DNA of 64,000 bases from Cryptomeria japonica (Eukaryota; Streptophyta; Pinopsida; Cupressales; Cupressaceae), in NCBI RefSeq assembly GCF_030272615.1, contig NC_081414.1:3101501-3165500 (forward strand), written 5' to 3'. This document shows positions 1 to 11,760 of the stretch, one piece after another; within the stretch, counting starts at the first letter, position 1, and the number at the start of each line of letters is the position of its first letter. The notes under the pieces were generated by a model. It ran no database searches. It saw only the letters and a list, made by a program, of their open reading frames with translations, and was not told the origin of the DNA. Made by a program: the position numbers and the translations under genes.

Positions 1-155
1 GAATCCGTTGATTTGACTTGGTGCTTGCATGTAATAGCGGGCCAATCGCAGGGGGGGCGGCATAATTAATACCACCACAGGGGGAGAGGTACCTTCCACT
101 AACCCTGTGGTCACTATTACGGCAGTGGCCGCAGGGTAGTGGAGGGGACCACGAC

Positions 156-209
156 GGTCCCCTCATCACTGCGGGCCTGCTTCCGCAGGACCGTAGTGGT
201 GAGGGGACC
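156..209. repeat. GC-rich inverted repeat in G1 5' LTR
   Basis: Arms 156-174 and 191-209 are reverse complements at 17 of 19 positions, separated by 16 bases. The matching part of the 3' LTR (around 8505-8530) lacks this block, so the two LTRs differ by a structural change here. Confidence 0.75.
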
Positions 210-1914
210 CATGGGTCCCACTCCCACTTGCCTCCCTTTTTCTTTTTTAAAAATCTTGCCACTATAAATTTAACTCATGGCAAATTCGGACTTGTTAAAA
301 TTATTTTCTTATTCAAAAGTTTAATTTAATAAAATTTAACCTAGGAAATTTTGAAATTTATCACCCTTAGTAAAATTTATAATAATTAATTCATTTTAGC
401 AATTTTCTAATTGTAAATTAAAATGTAAAAATTAATTTATCTTTACCAAATTTCTAAATGTAAATTAAATTGTATTGAATTTTATAATTGGAATTTTATA
501 AAAACTACTTAAAAATTCACTGGGTCACTTAGTTGGCAATTTGGACTCATTAAAAGCAATTAATTCATATTAATATGATTTGAACCAAATGTCTAAGCTA
601 ATTTCTTTTTTTTGGGACTAGTGACTTTATAAGTGATTATTCTCTTGGTAGAAATCAACACATTGCTTAACCTTGCATGTAACATCCACTACCCTTGCTT
701 CATGCAAATTACTCATACCTTATTTGCATTTATTAATGACAAGTTACATTTTATTCATCTTCATGCAAGTTACATGTTTAATTATTAATATGCAAGTTTC
801 ATAATCGCCGTTATTATGCAAGTTATATTTCAAGTTTTGAATATTAAATAAACTAGTCATGATTTTATTCTATAAGTAGTTATTTCAATTAATTGAGCTT
901 TGCAATGTCTAATTATGCATGTCCAATTCATAAAATATTTAAAGCATGATGTTTTCATAGCTCCTTAGTTGAAAACTAAATAAAGGAAGTCGAAAAACCA
1001 AAACCTAGCAGCGTTCGGTATATATAGTGCCTTTGGGTCATGCTTACAGGTAATGTCGTCGTGTTGAACTACAACACTTAACGCCTAATAAAGCTGCATC
1101 AACGACGTATGTGGCATCATCCCTATAAATCGTCAAGTAGTAATAAGGGACACTTGGAAGTTAAAATCCAAGGGGCTGGTAATCCCCCTTGGAACGATAA
1201 TCTAATAAGATAATCCTTAAATGATTTTACATCCGCTAAGTTAAACCATAGTAAACCCCTGTTAGGGTTGATTGAATGAAATGCTTTTATTAAATTGATT
1301 TAATCTTGAAGAGATATTGGTGATTGACAATTTGGTCAAGGGTGATGCTTATGATAGGTATCAGGATGTAGTTGTTTTAGGCCACAAACAATAGGCCATC
1401 GTGAGCCTTTGTTTAAGTGCTACCACCATGGGTAGCAACCACAAAGAAATTGTCTAGGATATTGACCCTAGAAAGGGTTGCGTACCCACTAATCAGTTTA
1501 CATCAAACCATAGAGTAGAAAATAGAACTACATACTTTATGCCTTGATCCCATGCCGAAACGAGTATGTAGGCAGTCTTGGGACGGAGTTGTCCCTGGTA
1601 CTCAGGCATTTGTGGGTAGGGTCTAGGCTTTGGTAAGAAGAAGGATTGAGTAGAATCCTAATTTGAAAGATAAGTATAATAAAAAGGAAAAAGTAATTCA
1701 ATGCATACTCGGAAGGAATCTCGTATGGATTCTCTTGACTTCCCGAGGTTTTAAGCCAAATTCTGAGGTGGAATTCAAGCTTGTATTATGTTATTTTAAC
1801 TTCTCCTAAGGACGGTGACCTCGGTGCACTCCTATTAGAAGAGTGTAGTACTTAGTGAGTGGCTCAGGACCCGAATGGTCTGGATGAGTCTAAGTCTCTG
1901 GCCAGAGCATCCCC

Positions 1915-2085
1915 TATCCTAATTGGATAGATGCCTACCTCGTATGGATAGATGCCTATCCTATATTGGATAGATGAATCCTCTTGCCCCGGATGGACAA
2001 ATGCCTAACCCATATGGTTAGATGCTCATCCCGGATGGATGAATGCCTAATCCTAATGGATGGATGCCCAGAGTATGTGATTGAA
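1915..2085 (+). repeat. Degenerate ~27-bp tandem repeat in G1 LTR
   Basis: About six or seven diverged units built on GGATAGATGCCTA run through the end of the LTR. The same array is present in the 3' LTR at 10212-10372, so it belongs to the element and was there before insertion. Confidence 0.7.
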
Positions 2086-2165
2086 TCAAACACAAATGAT
2101 TAAATTAAACAAAAAAAAAAGAATGGTCAAATTTTGTTGGGTTAAACAAGGTGGGTTATTACATG

Positions 2166-2177
2166 TGGTATCAGAGC
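2166..2177 (+). other. Primer binding site of G1
   Basis: TGGTATCAGAGC is the usual plant LTR-retrotransposon site complementary to the 3' end of initiator tRNA-Met. It lies two bases after the LTR end and marks the start of the internal region. Confidence 0.9.
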
Positions 2178-2312
2178 AAAGGTTCAAATCTAGGCCTTGT
2201 GGTCACTTCAATTTACACAACTAAGGGAATGTTTTGCAATGGTAGAAATTAAATTTTAAATTCTTAAATCAAGAACTAACTACATAATTTAACTTTCAGG
2301 TAAAACTCTAGA

Positions 2313-3480
2313 ATGGCTAGATGAAGAGGAAGAGGAAGGGGTAATGGAAGATGTACTACCACTAGGAGACAAAGGGAAGCTAACCATGAGGAAAACCATG
2401 AAGAAAACCATGAGGAAGACCATGAAGGGGATCAACATAACCCATGGAATAATGAAGATGGGGTAGAGGCTATAATCAACCTTCTAACCGAACAAAGGGA
2501 TAAAATGACATTGAAAATCGAAGTGGTACTGAAAATGGAAACCCTGGTAGCAATCAGGGGAATATGATGGGCAATAGAAAAGAAAATAACATATTGGAAC
2601 TCTCTAAGGATTTGAAGAAAATCACCCCTCCTAAGTTCAATGGGAAGCAAATTGGTGAAGGAACTAAGAATTGGTTAAATGAAATGGAAAAGTATTTTGA
2701 ACTAAGAGATTTTAGCGAAACAACCAAGGCCTTATGGGGTTCCTATCAACTCACAAGGGAGGCAGCTAGTTGGTGGACCAACACCAAGGAGAAAAATGGG
2801 TATAGCAGGGATACGATCACATAGTATCAATTTGTTGACCACTTCCGAGAAAGGTGGCTCCCTCAATTGTTCTTTGATGAGAAGGCGACAAAATTCCATA
2901 ATCTACGTCAAGGGCCCCTATCAGTCCAACAATATTGGGATAAGTTCGCCAAATTGCTTAAGTATGTACCTATGTACCAGAAAGATGAAGAAGGCCAAGC
3001 GAGGAAGTTCATTTTGGGACTAAATACCAACATAGGGGCAGAGGTTGACATGCATGGACCCAAAAACATGAACGAAGTTCTTGAAAAGTCCCTAAGGCAA
3101 GAGAGAAATATTCAAACACTAGCAGGGCAGAACTATAATGGGAACCACTCTTTTAAAAGGAAGCAAGAATTCAAGGGGAACACTAACTTCAACAAAAGTC
3201 AAAGGAATAATTCTTCTGAAAGAAGGCCACCCCCTAATCAATATTAGAGGAATGGAAATAATAATAATAATAGGGGCAATAATAACAGAGGCAACTATAA
3301 CAGGAATGACTAGCAGAACAGGATAACTTATCCACCCAGGGCCAATGAAACAAGGAATGATCACCCTAGGAATCAAGGCAGGAGGGGTCCTCCAGGTGGA
3401 TGCTTCATTTATGGGGGAAACCATTTTTCTAGAGAGTGTCCTAGGATACAAGGTCAGATTAGGGCCAATCAACCCCAACA
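2313..3480 (+). pseudogene. G1 gag (capsid/nucleocapsid), broken
   Basis: Gag forms the particle that packages element RNA. The likely start is ATG 2313, giving MAR followed at once by TGA and then an arginine/glycine-rich stretch. A frame change near 2520 joins this to the frame that runs from 2564. The Gag core has TPPKFNG, then a WW pair and a basic helix, spread over 2564-3240. Stops at 2822, 3245 and 3308 interrupt a single frame. The nucleocapsid zinc knuckle near 3395-3435 reads C-F-I-Y-G-G-N-H-F-S-R-E-C, so its second cysteine has become tyrosine. The frame continues directly into protease. The product cannot be made intact. Confidence 0.85.
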
Positions 3481-3499
3481 AGGGCCCCAACAAAGGATT

Positions 3500-5400
3500 C
3501 ATGTAGTAGTTAGGAACCGAAGAGCAAGATTCCAGAATGTTCCCGTGGAAACTATAGGTACACTATTTGAACAACCAATTTCAATTCTAATTGACACTGG
3601 GTCATCTGAATGTTTCATCTCACCTGAATTAGTAAGAAAATATACATTAAAACTTAATCAAATGGAGTCATCATGGATGGTTCAATATGGGGATAAGGCA
3701 ACTAGGGAAGTAACTAAGTGTTTGTCGAGGGCAAGGGTACAATTTCCTGAGTATGAAACAAGGGTAGACCTCTATGTGGCACCCCTAGGATTATATGATG
3801 TAATTATTGGAATGAGTTGGTTAATAGACCATCAAGCTAATGTAGATTTCTATAACAAAGTTGTTGAATGTTTGGATGATGGGGGGAAAAGGGTCAAAAT
3901 CCAAAGAAAGTTTAACCCCATTAGTATAGAAACCATATCAACCATGCAATTAAAGAAGGAAAGAAGAAGAGGAGGCCTAATCTATATGGTTGAAATTGAT
4001 GAAGGAAAAGAAGAAAATACCCCAACCTTTGAAAATACCCCTTTCTTAAAAGAATTCAAGGATGTATTTCCACAAGAATTACTCGGCTTACCCCCTAAAA
4101 GGAAGTTTGACTTTTCTATCGACATACTACCGGAGCTGAACCAGTATCAAGGGCACCTTACCGAATGAACACAACTGAATTACAAGAGCTCAAAATGCAA
4201 CTAGAGGAACTCTTAGCTAAGGGATTAATAAGGCCAAGTGTATCACCATGGGGAGCACCAATCTTATTCATTAAGAAGAAGGATGGAACCTTAAGACTAT
4301 GCATCGACTATAGGATGTTGAACAAGGTCACAATAAAGAATAGGTATCCCTTACCTCGAATAGAGGATCTTTTTGACCAAATGAAAGGAGCAGCAATTTT
4401 CTCAAAGATAGACCTCCGGTTAGGATACCATCAACTCAAAATTAAGAAAGAGGACATTCCGAAGACAACTTTCAGGACTAGATATGGGCATTATGAATTC
4501 ACAGTAGTTCCTTTTGGTGTAACCAATGCCCCAGCTGCATTTATGAACCTAATGAATAGTGTACTCCATGACTACTTGGATAATTTTGTTTTGGTATTTC
4601 TGGATGACATATTGATTTACTCTAGGAATGAGGAGGAACATTTAGTACACCTACAAATTGTTTTGCAAAGGTTGAGGGAGCATAAGTTATATGGGAAATT
4701 GTCAAAATGTGTCTTCTTCGAGGAAAAGATTCACTACCTTGGGCATATAATATCAAAGGAAGGAATAGCAGTTGATCTAGATAAGATAAAGGCAATAGTA
4801 GAATGGCCGATCCCTAAAAATGTTTCAGAGGTAAGAAGCTTTATGGGGCTAGCAGGGTACTATAGGAGGTTTGTGGAAGGATTATCTAAGATAGCAAATC
4901 CCATCACCTCATTACAGAGGAAGGGTAAAAGGTTTGTGTGGACAAAATAGAGTGATAAGGCATTCCAAATTTTGAAGGGGAAACTAACTTCAACACCCAT
5001 TCTAAAAGTACTAGATCCGAATGGACACTTCACAGTCATAACTGACGCTTCTATTGAAGGTTTACGAGGAGTACTTGTCCAAGATGAAGGGGTAGTAGCT
5101 TATGAATCCAGGAAGCTAAAGACTCATGAAGTTAATTATGCACCCCATGACTTAGAGTTAGCAGTGATTGTGCATGCCCTACAGAAATGGAGACACTTCT
5201 TACTAGGGAAGCCCTTTGAGTTAAAGTCAGATAACCAAGGACTAAAGTACATCTTTACCCAACCCCACTTAAATGCCAGACAAAGAAGGTGGTTAGAGTT
5301 TCTAAGTGAATATGATTTTGAAATTGAATATATTAAGGGGAAGGAAAATAGGGTGGTAGATGCTTTAAGTAGGAGGAGACACTTGATGACTATAGCAACA
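3500..5400 (+). pseudogene. G1 pol: protease, reverse transcriptase, RNase H, broken
   Basis: The aspartic protease has its DTGSS active site near 3594. A one-base loss near 4130 shifts the frame between protease and reverse transcriptase (RT). RT then runs 4165-4950 with typical Ty3/gypsy motifs: [19 protein letters not shown], the catalytic box FLDD (4600s) and the Y-L-G-H thumb region. A TAG at 4948 separates RT from RNase H. RNase H (4972-5390) keeps its acidic residues in TDAS, DLEL, SDNQ and VDALSR. The domain order PR-RT-RH followed by integrase identifies Ty3/gypsy. Catalytic residues are mostly preserved, but the frameshift and stop make the copy inactive. Confidence 0.9.
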
Positions 5401-5559
5401 TTCAAAACTTCTTTCAAAAGGCAAGTGATGGATGAGCAGGGACACGACCCATGGTATGAGCAAGTCAAATTGACTTTAGAACATAATCCAACCGATCCTA
5501 AGATTAAAGGGTATACATTAGACGAAGATGGGTTGCTCATATACAATAATAGAATCTAT

Positions 5560-6855
5560 ATTCCTAATTCAGGAGACTTAAGGGAAGTAGTCTTGTTGGA
5601 GGCTCACAATGCCCCTTATTCAGGGCACTCGGGAGTTAACAAACTTTATGCAGACCTAAAGAAGTTATACTTTTGGCAAGGGATGAAGAATGACATAGTC
5701 AAGTATGTGGCTAAATGTTTGGAGTGTCAAAGAGTAAAGGCAGAACATAGACATCCAACTAGATTGTTATAGTTACAAGATGTACCTCAACACAAGTGGT
5801 AAGTTATTAGCAAGGATTTTGTGCAAGGGTTACCCATGTCACCTTCTAGGCATGATACAATAATGGTGGTAATTGACAAACTCACTAAGGTGGCACACTT
5901 TATTCTGGGAAATCTGATGGATGACGCACCTACCTTGGCTAGGTGCTTTGTTAAGGAAATATTTAGGTTGCATGGAATGCCAGAGAAAATCATATCAGAT
6001 AGAGATGCTAGATTCACTTCAAGGTTTTGGACAACTCTTCAAACATCTCTGGGAACTCAACTAAAATTTAGCATTGCATACCATCCTGAAACCGACAGTG
6101 AAAGAGAAAGGACAAATCAGATTTTGGAAGACCTACTTTGCATGTACTGCATGGACCAACAGAAGAAATGGGAAGATTACCTAACTCTGGTAGAGTTTTC
6201 TTACAATAATGCATATCAAACATCTTTGGGAATGGCACCTTTCGAAGCATTGTATGGTAGGCCATGTTGAACACCTTTGAGTTGGGATAGTCTTGAAGAT
6301 AGAGTAATTATTGGACCAGATATGTTGAAGGAGATGGAAACGAAAACTAAGGAAATTAGGCAAAGATTGAAGGAAGCCTTAGATAGGCAAAAAAGTTATG
6401 CAGACAAAAACAGGACACCAAGGGAGTTTGAGGTGGGAGAGAAAGTCTTCCTAAGGCTTAGGCCACACAAGAGTTCCATAAGGTTTGGGAAAAAGACTAA
6501 GCTTGCACCTCATTATGTTGGACCCTTTGAAATATTGGAAAGGATTAATCCAGTTGTATACCAGTTGGCCTTACCTCCCAAGTTGAGCCAAATCCATGAT
6601 GTCTTCCATGTATCTCTTCTTAAAAAGTATGTACCTGATGAGAAAAATATTTTGAATTGGGATGCCTTATAGGTCCAGGAAATAGGAGGAATAATGATAG
6701 AGCCATTCAAAATCTTGGAGAGGTGCCAGTGCCAATTGCGCAATAGAGAGGTTGATCAATGCAAAGTACAATGGAACCAATATGATAAAAAGAATGCCAC
6801 GTGGGAAGATACTAGGGAAATGCAACAATTGTTTCCTTTTTTTGTTTTAAACTAA
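5560..6855 (+). pseudogene. G1 integrase with C-terminal chromodomain, broken
   Basis: The integrase N-terminal zinc finger is present as H-x5-H...C-x2-C (5605-5740). The catalytic core follows with D in VVIDKLTK, D in SDRDARF and E in the SERERTNQ stretch. Nonsense codons lie at 5770, 5803, 6268 and 6670, all in one frame. The C-terminal SH3-like part (VGEKVFLRLRPHKSS, then HYVGPFEIL) leads to a tail with VQWNQYDKKNATWE, a chromodomain-like motif used by chromoviruses to target chromatin. The frame ends at TAA 6853. The chromodomain makes this a chromovirus. Confidence 0.88.
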
Positions 6856-6914
6856 TCATGAACTATAGACTCTTTTGGATGCATTCCATAAGTGCATTGG
6901 GACGATGCAAAAAT

Positions 6915-6928
6915 TAAGGGGGGGAGGA
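6915..6928 (+). other. Polypurine tract of G1
   Basis: TTAAGGGGGGGAGGA lies directly before the TGTCACAACC start of the 3' LTR, the expected primer for plus-strand DNA synthesis. Confidence 0.85.
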
Positions 6929-7678
6929 TGTCACAACCCTCCTTTATCACTTTTTTATTTAAATACAATTCTATTATATTTTTGGTTAAGCTATTAAAAA
7001 TGATTGAATAAATTTTATAAAAGAATAAAAATGAACACACACACACACACTTGGAGAATATAATTCAAAAGGCATTATTTTTATTTTTATTTATTTTCCC
7101 CACTCCCAATTATGGCACATGTTGTAGGAGGAATTAGAAGCTTCTAGAGGAATCTTCAATGCCTTGCATGTAACGCCCCCACTAGGTTTTTAATCAATTT
7201 ACATGAGTCCAATATTGGAAAAGAATCCCATTCTTAATTAATTTCTCTAGATAGTGGAATTAAGGGATTTGTTCTATATATTGTATGAAAGTTCTCAAAA
7301 AGGGGAGTTGATTATGTTTTGGAGAAATTTTCAAACTTTCCTTGTTGTTGGTAATAGGATCTTCTTCGGTAGTCTCATTTTCATTGTAGGAATGTTAAGT
7401 TGTTCTTGAAGATTTCTCTTAAGTTGCAAGGAAGGTTCTAAAAAGGATAGCTAGAGGATTCAACTTCGAGCTTCGATAAACCAGGTTCTCTTCTTTTGTC
7501 ATATGAGAAATTTGTATTATAAAAAAAAAAAATAGTTTCTAGATCTTCCTTTATATAAAGAAATTTTTATTAGATTGTAAATATTTTCTTCTTATTTAGG
7601 GATAAATAATGATGAAAATACTTTCATATAGTGCATGTAAAAGATAGCTTTATTATTATCTAAATTTCTTTAGAAATA

Positions 7679-7680
<2 letters not shown>

Positions 7681-7727
<47 letters not shown>
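7681..7727. repeat. (TA)n microsatellite
   Basis: About 23 TA units inside the G1 3' LTR. It is a simple repeat only. Confidence 0.95.
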
Positions 7728-7729
<2 letters not shown>

Positions 7730-7928
7730 TCTTGCTTTTGCTTTTCCCAAAAGTTTTTTTTTCATATGTGCAAAAATCATATTTTCCCTTATTTTAAATT
7801 TCTTTTTTCTGAGATTAAAACTCTTCTCTGTGTGATTAAATGATATGAATCTTAAACTTTATTATCCTTCTCTCGAATTCATTTCTCTGGCTCTTCGAAT
7901 TGAAATCTGAAAGTAAATCTCATTCTTT

Positions 7929-8030
7929 AAATAAATCCCTCTCTGTGAATGTGGAAATAAATCCCTCTCTGTGAATGTAGAAATAAATCCTTCTCTGTGA
8001 ATGTAGAAATAAACCCCTCACTGTGAATAT
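7929..8030 (+). repeat. 26-bp tandem repeat, four copies
   Basis: The unit AAATAAATCC + CTCTCTGTGAATGTAG is repeated four times with a few substitutions, inside the upstream half of the G1 3' LTR. The corresponding part of the 5' LTR is outside the window. Confidence 0.85.
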
Positions 8031-8245
8031 TAGCTCCTGAAAATCTTTCTTTGATAGCTTTGTTTTTCTCGGCATAATCATCTACCCATCTTTGTGATAA
8101 ATTGGTTATCTGTACATCGCTGAAACAAATTGTTTCTCTAGTTTATTTCATTTCTGAGATTAAATTATTACTCAATTATTATTCTCATTTTTGCATTAAC
8201 ATCCTTTCCCTTATGCATATATCTTCTAGGCTATTTAATAAACTA

Positions 8246-8247
<2 letters not shown>

Positions 8248-8325
<78 letters not shown>
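8248..8325. repeat. (TA)n microsatellite
   Basis: About 39 TA units inside the G1 3' LTR. Reading frames over it (IYIYIY...) are artefacts. Confidence 0.95.
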
Positions 8326-8327
<2 letters not shown>

Positions 8328-10211
8328 AAATTTATGCAAACCAAAACTATGTATTTGAAATAATGCACAAATTAACACAAAGGAATCCGTTGATTTGACT
8401 TCGTGCTTGCATGTAATAATGGGCCCATCGCAACGGGGCGGCAAAATTAATACCACCACAGGGGGAGTGGTACCTTCCACTAACCCTGCGATCACTGTTA
8501 CAACAGTGGCCGCAGTGGACCCGTGGGCCCCACTCCCACTTGCCTCCCTTTTTCTTTTTTAAAAATCTTGCCACTATAAATTTAACTCGTGGCAAATTCG
8601 GACTTGTTAAAATTATTTTCTTAATCAAAATTTTAATTTAATAAAATTTAACCTAGGAAATTTTAAAATTTATCACCCTTAGTAAAATTTATAATAATTA
8701 ATTCATTTTAGCAATTTTCTAATTGTAAATTAAAATGTAAGAATTAATTTATCTTTATCAAATTTCTAAATGTAAATTAAATTGTATTGAATTTTATAAT
8801 TGGAATTTTATAAAAACTACTTAAAAATTCATTGGGTCACTTAGTTGGCATTTTGGACTCATTAAAAGCAATTAATTCATATTAATATGATTTGAACCAA
8901 ATGTCTAAGCTAATTGCTATTTTTTGGGACTAGTAACTTTATAAGTGATTATTCTTTTGGTAGAAATCAACACATTGCTTAACCTTGCATATAACATTCA
9001 CTACCCTTGCTTCATGCGAATTATTCATACCTTATTTGCATTTATTAATGACGAGTTACATTTTCTTCGTCTTCATGCAAGTTACACGTTTAATTATTAA
9101 TATGTGAGTTCCATAATCGTCATTATTATGCAAGTTATATTTCAAGTTTTGAATATTAAATAAACTAGTCATGATTTTAATCTATAAGTAGTTATTTCAA
9201 TTAATTGAGCTTTGCAATGTCTAATTATGCATGTCCAATTCATAAAATGTTTAAAGCATGATGTTTTCATAGCTCCTTAGTTGAAAACTAAATAAAGGAA
9301 GTCGGAAAACCAAAACCTAGCAACGTTCGGTATATACAGTGCCTCTGGGTCACACTTACGGGTAATATTGTCGTGTTGAACTACTGCACTTAATGCCTAA
9401 TAAAGCTGCATCAACGACGTCTATGGCATCGTCCCTATAAATCGTCGGGGAGTAATAAGGGACACTTGGAAGTTAAAATCCAAGGGGTGGGTAATCTCCC
9501 TTGGATCGATAATCTAATAAGATAATCCTTAAATGATTTTACATCCGCTAAGTTAAACCATGGTAAACCCCTGTTAGGGTTGATTGAATGAAATGCTTTT
9601 ATGAAATTGATTTAATCTTGAAGAGATATTGGCGATTGAGAATTGGGTCAAGGGTGATGCTTATGATAGGTATCATGATGTAGTTGTTTAGGCCATTGTG
9701 AGCCTTTGTTTAAGTGCTACCACCGTGGGTAGCAAACGCAGAGAAACTGTCTAGGACATTGACCCTAGAAAGGGTTGCATACCCACTAATCAATTTACAT
9801 CAAACCATAGAGTAGAAAATAGAACTATATACTTTACACCTTGATTCCGTGCTGAAATGGGTATGTAGGCAGTCTTGGGATGGAGTTGTCCCTAGTACTC
9901 AGGAATTTGTGGGTAGGTTCTTGGCTTTGGTAAGAAGAAGGATTGAGTAGAATCCTAATTTGAAAGATAAGTATAATATAAAGGAAAAAGTAATTCAATG
10001 CATACTCGGAAGGAATCCCGTATGGATTCGCTTGACTTCCCGAGGCTTTAAGCCAAATTTTGAGGCGGAATTCAAGATTGTATTATGTTATTTTAATTTC
10101 TCCTAAGGACGGCGACCTCAGTGCACTCCTATTAGAAGAGTGTAGTACTTAGTGAGTGGCTCAGGACCCAAATGGTCCCGATAAGTCTAAGTCTCTGGCT
10201 AGAGCACCTCC

Positions 10212-10372
10212 TTTCCTAATTGGATAGATGCCTACCCCGTATGGGTAGATGCCTATCCCATATTGGATAGATGAAACCTCCTACCCCAAATGGACAGATG
10301 CCTAACCCGTGTGGTTAGATGCTCATCCCGGATGGATGAATTCCTAATCCTAATGGATGGATGCCCAGATTA
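10212..10372 (+). repeat. Degenerate ~27-bp tandem repeat, second copy
   Basis: This is the 3' LTR counterpart of 1915-2085, again built on GGATAGATGCCTA. Confidence 0.7.
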
Positions 10373-10461
10373 TGTGATTGAATCAAACACAAATGATTAA
10401 ATTAAACAAAACAAAAAAGAATGGTCAAATTTTGTTGGGTTAAACAAGGTGGGTTATTATA

Positions 10462-11427
10462 GAAGAGAAGGAGAATACAGAAGAAGAAAAGATAGAAAAT
10501 AAGAAGACATATAATAAGGAGGAAGAGGAGAAGAAAACAAAGGAGAACAAGGAAACATTATCTCCAAGTTCAAAGAAGAAAACAATAATTGATGATGATG
10601 ATGATGACTCAGTAAGTATCAAAGGTCCTATTAAAATGGATAATTTGAGTTCCTCACAACTAATGGAGATTTCACAAGGCATGCAATCTAGAGAACAAAA
10701 GAAGAGACTAAAGGAACAACAAAAGGAAGCACAGACCTTGAGAATAGCAGTTGAAATTCTATCTAGTCTCATACCGGAGACTAATATTAAGAATCTTGTT
10801 ATTCTGATGGAAAAGCTTGGTCAATTAGTTGTTGATGCCGGTGATCAACTTAAATTTTTTGAAGATGCAACATACATTTCTATTGAAAAAGATTATAAGA
10901 AGAAAAGGTCAGAATAATTAATGGTTGAAATAGACAAAGGAAAGGTAGCTCTAATAGTAAATAAAGATTTGTTGAAAACTGAATTGGAAACTGGAGGTAA
11001 GATTTTGACTACCGTTTCCAATTTTTCCTCGTTTTGTGCTGATTTGAAAGTAAAAAGGGAAGAGGCTGAGAAAGAGCTTGAAATCCTAAGTGAAACATTT
11101 AGACCATTGAAGGGCTCGGCTATTCATTTTGGTAGATCATTTGAAGAACTTCATCACAAACTTGAGGTGTATGAACATGAGCAAGTTAAACGGTTAAAAT
11201 CATTGCAGGTGCTCAAGACAAAACTGATTCCAAAAGTGGAAATTGTACTACGAGCTTACAAAGAATTAGAGGCAATTTTGGCTACTCTAGAGATGAGTAC
11301 AATAGATGCTATGGAAGAATTGCAAGCCCAGCTAAAGACACATATTGAGATAACCGGAACACTATTGGAGACTTGGGCTAATGATCTCAAGCAGTGGAAG
11401 ATCAATTTTGGTAATGCATTCTCTTAA
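10462..11427 (+). pseudogene. Env-like/extra coiled-coil ORF of a sirevirus-like element
   Basis: One frame runs from the G1 insertion point to TAA at 11425. It is broken only by TAA at 10915. The first part is strongly charged (E/K-rich, then a run of six aspartates), followed by heptad-like helices such as MESSRE/QKKRLKEQQKEAQ. The second part (from 10921) is a long helical protein with repeated leucine/lysine heptads (KREEAEKELEIL, YEHEQVKRLKSLQVLK). No enzyme motif is visible. Its position directly before a cluster of polypurine tracts and an LTR matches the env-like ORF that sireviruses carry after pol. The N-terminal part is lost beyond the G1 insertion. Function is unknown, and the family call is inference from context. 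Confidence 0.6.
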
Positions 11428-11548
11428 TTTTTTTTGTAATGGACATTATGACTCTATAATTTTGATATATATAATGCTCCGATGAAAGTTTTGATATCAC
11501 ATGTATATATCTTTCATGTATTTTACTTTTTTATTTGGCATTGTTGTC

Positions 11549-11760
11549 AAAGGGGGAGTAGTAGTTTAAGAGTCAAAATTTTGTATGTAATGTCAAATTA
11601 AGGGGGAGCAGTAGTTGAATAATGTATTTCATTTTTATAATGGCATGCAATTGCTAAGAGGGAGTATGAGTCAATGTATGTCAGATAGTCAATTTTTGTG
11701 TTGCGCACTTAGTTGGCAAAACTTTTGCTAAGTATTGCCATCAATGCCAAAGGGGGAGAA
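11549..11760 (+). other. Cluster of four polypurine tracts
   Basis: AAAGGGGGAG-type tracts occur at 11549-11558, 11598-11608, 11656-11664 and 11749-11760. Most follow GTCAA or GCCAA. The last abuts the LTR start. Multiple tracts before the 3' LTR are a known feature of sireviruses. Confidence 0.75.

Larger units (their letters stand above)
1..2163 (+). mobile_element. 5' LTR of chromovirus G1, left end missing
   Basis: This stretch matches 8383-10461 nearly base for base, so it is the downstream part of a long terminal repeat whose first roughly 1.45 kb lies outside the window. It ends in ...TTATTACA and is followed after two bases by a tRNA-Met-type primer site. It contains no coding region. 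Differences from the 3' copy are scattered substitutions plus an extra GC-rich hairpin near 156-209 that the 3' copy lacks, so the insertion is not recent. An LTR of about 3.5 kb fits a Tekay/Del-type chromovirus, but that lineage name is inferred. Confidence 0.9.
6929..10461 (+). mobile_element. 3' LTR of chromovirus G1 (3.5 kb)
   Basis: It starts TGTCACAACCCTCC after the polypurine tract and ends ...GGGTTATTATA, where the 5' copy has ...TTATTACA. The part from 8383 on matches window position 1 onward. It holds no gene. The first half is rich in simple repeats: (AC)8 at 7035-7050, two long (TA) runs, and a four-copy 26-bp repeat. It was inserted into the env-like ORF region of a sirevirus-like element, whose coding sequence resumes at 10462. 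Confidence 0.92.

Noticed and set aside
2166-2177. tRNA-like sequence matches (also at 16370, 41015, 56158 and 61639)
   Set aside because: They are primer binding sites of LTR elements, only 12-16 bases long. No full tRNA gene with A and B boxes was found in the window.
8102-8495. Frames with IYIYIY runs on both strands
   Set aside because: Translation of a (TA)n microsatellite inside the G1 LTR.
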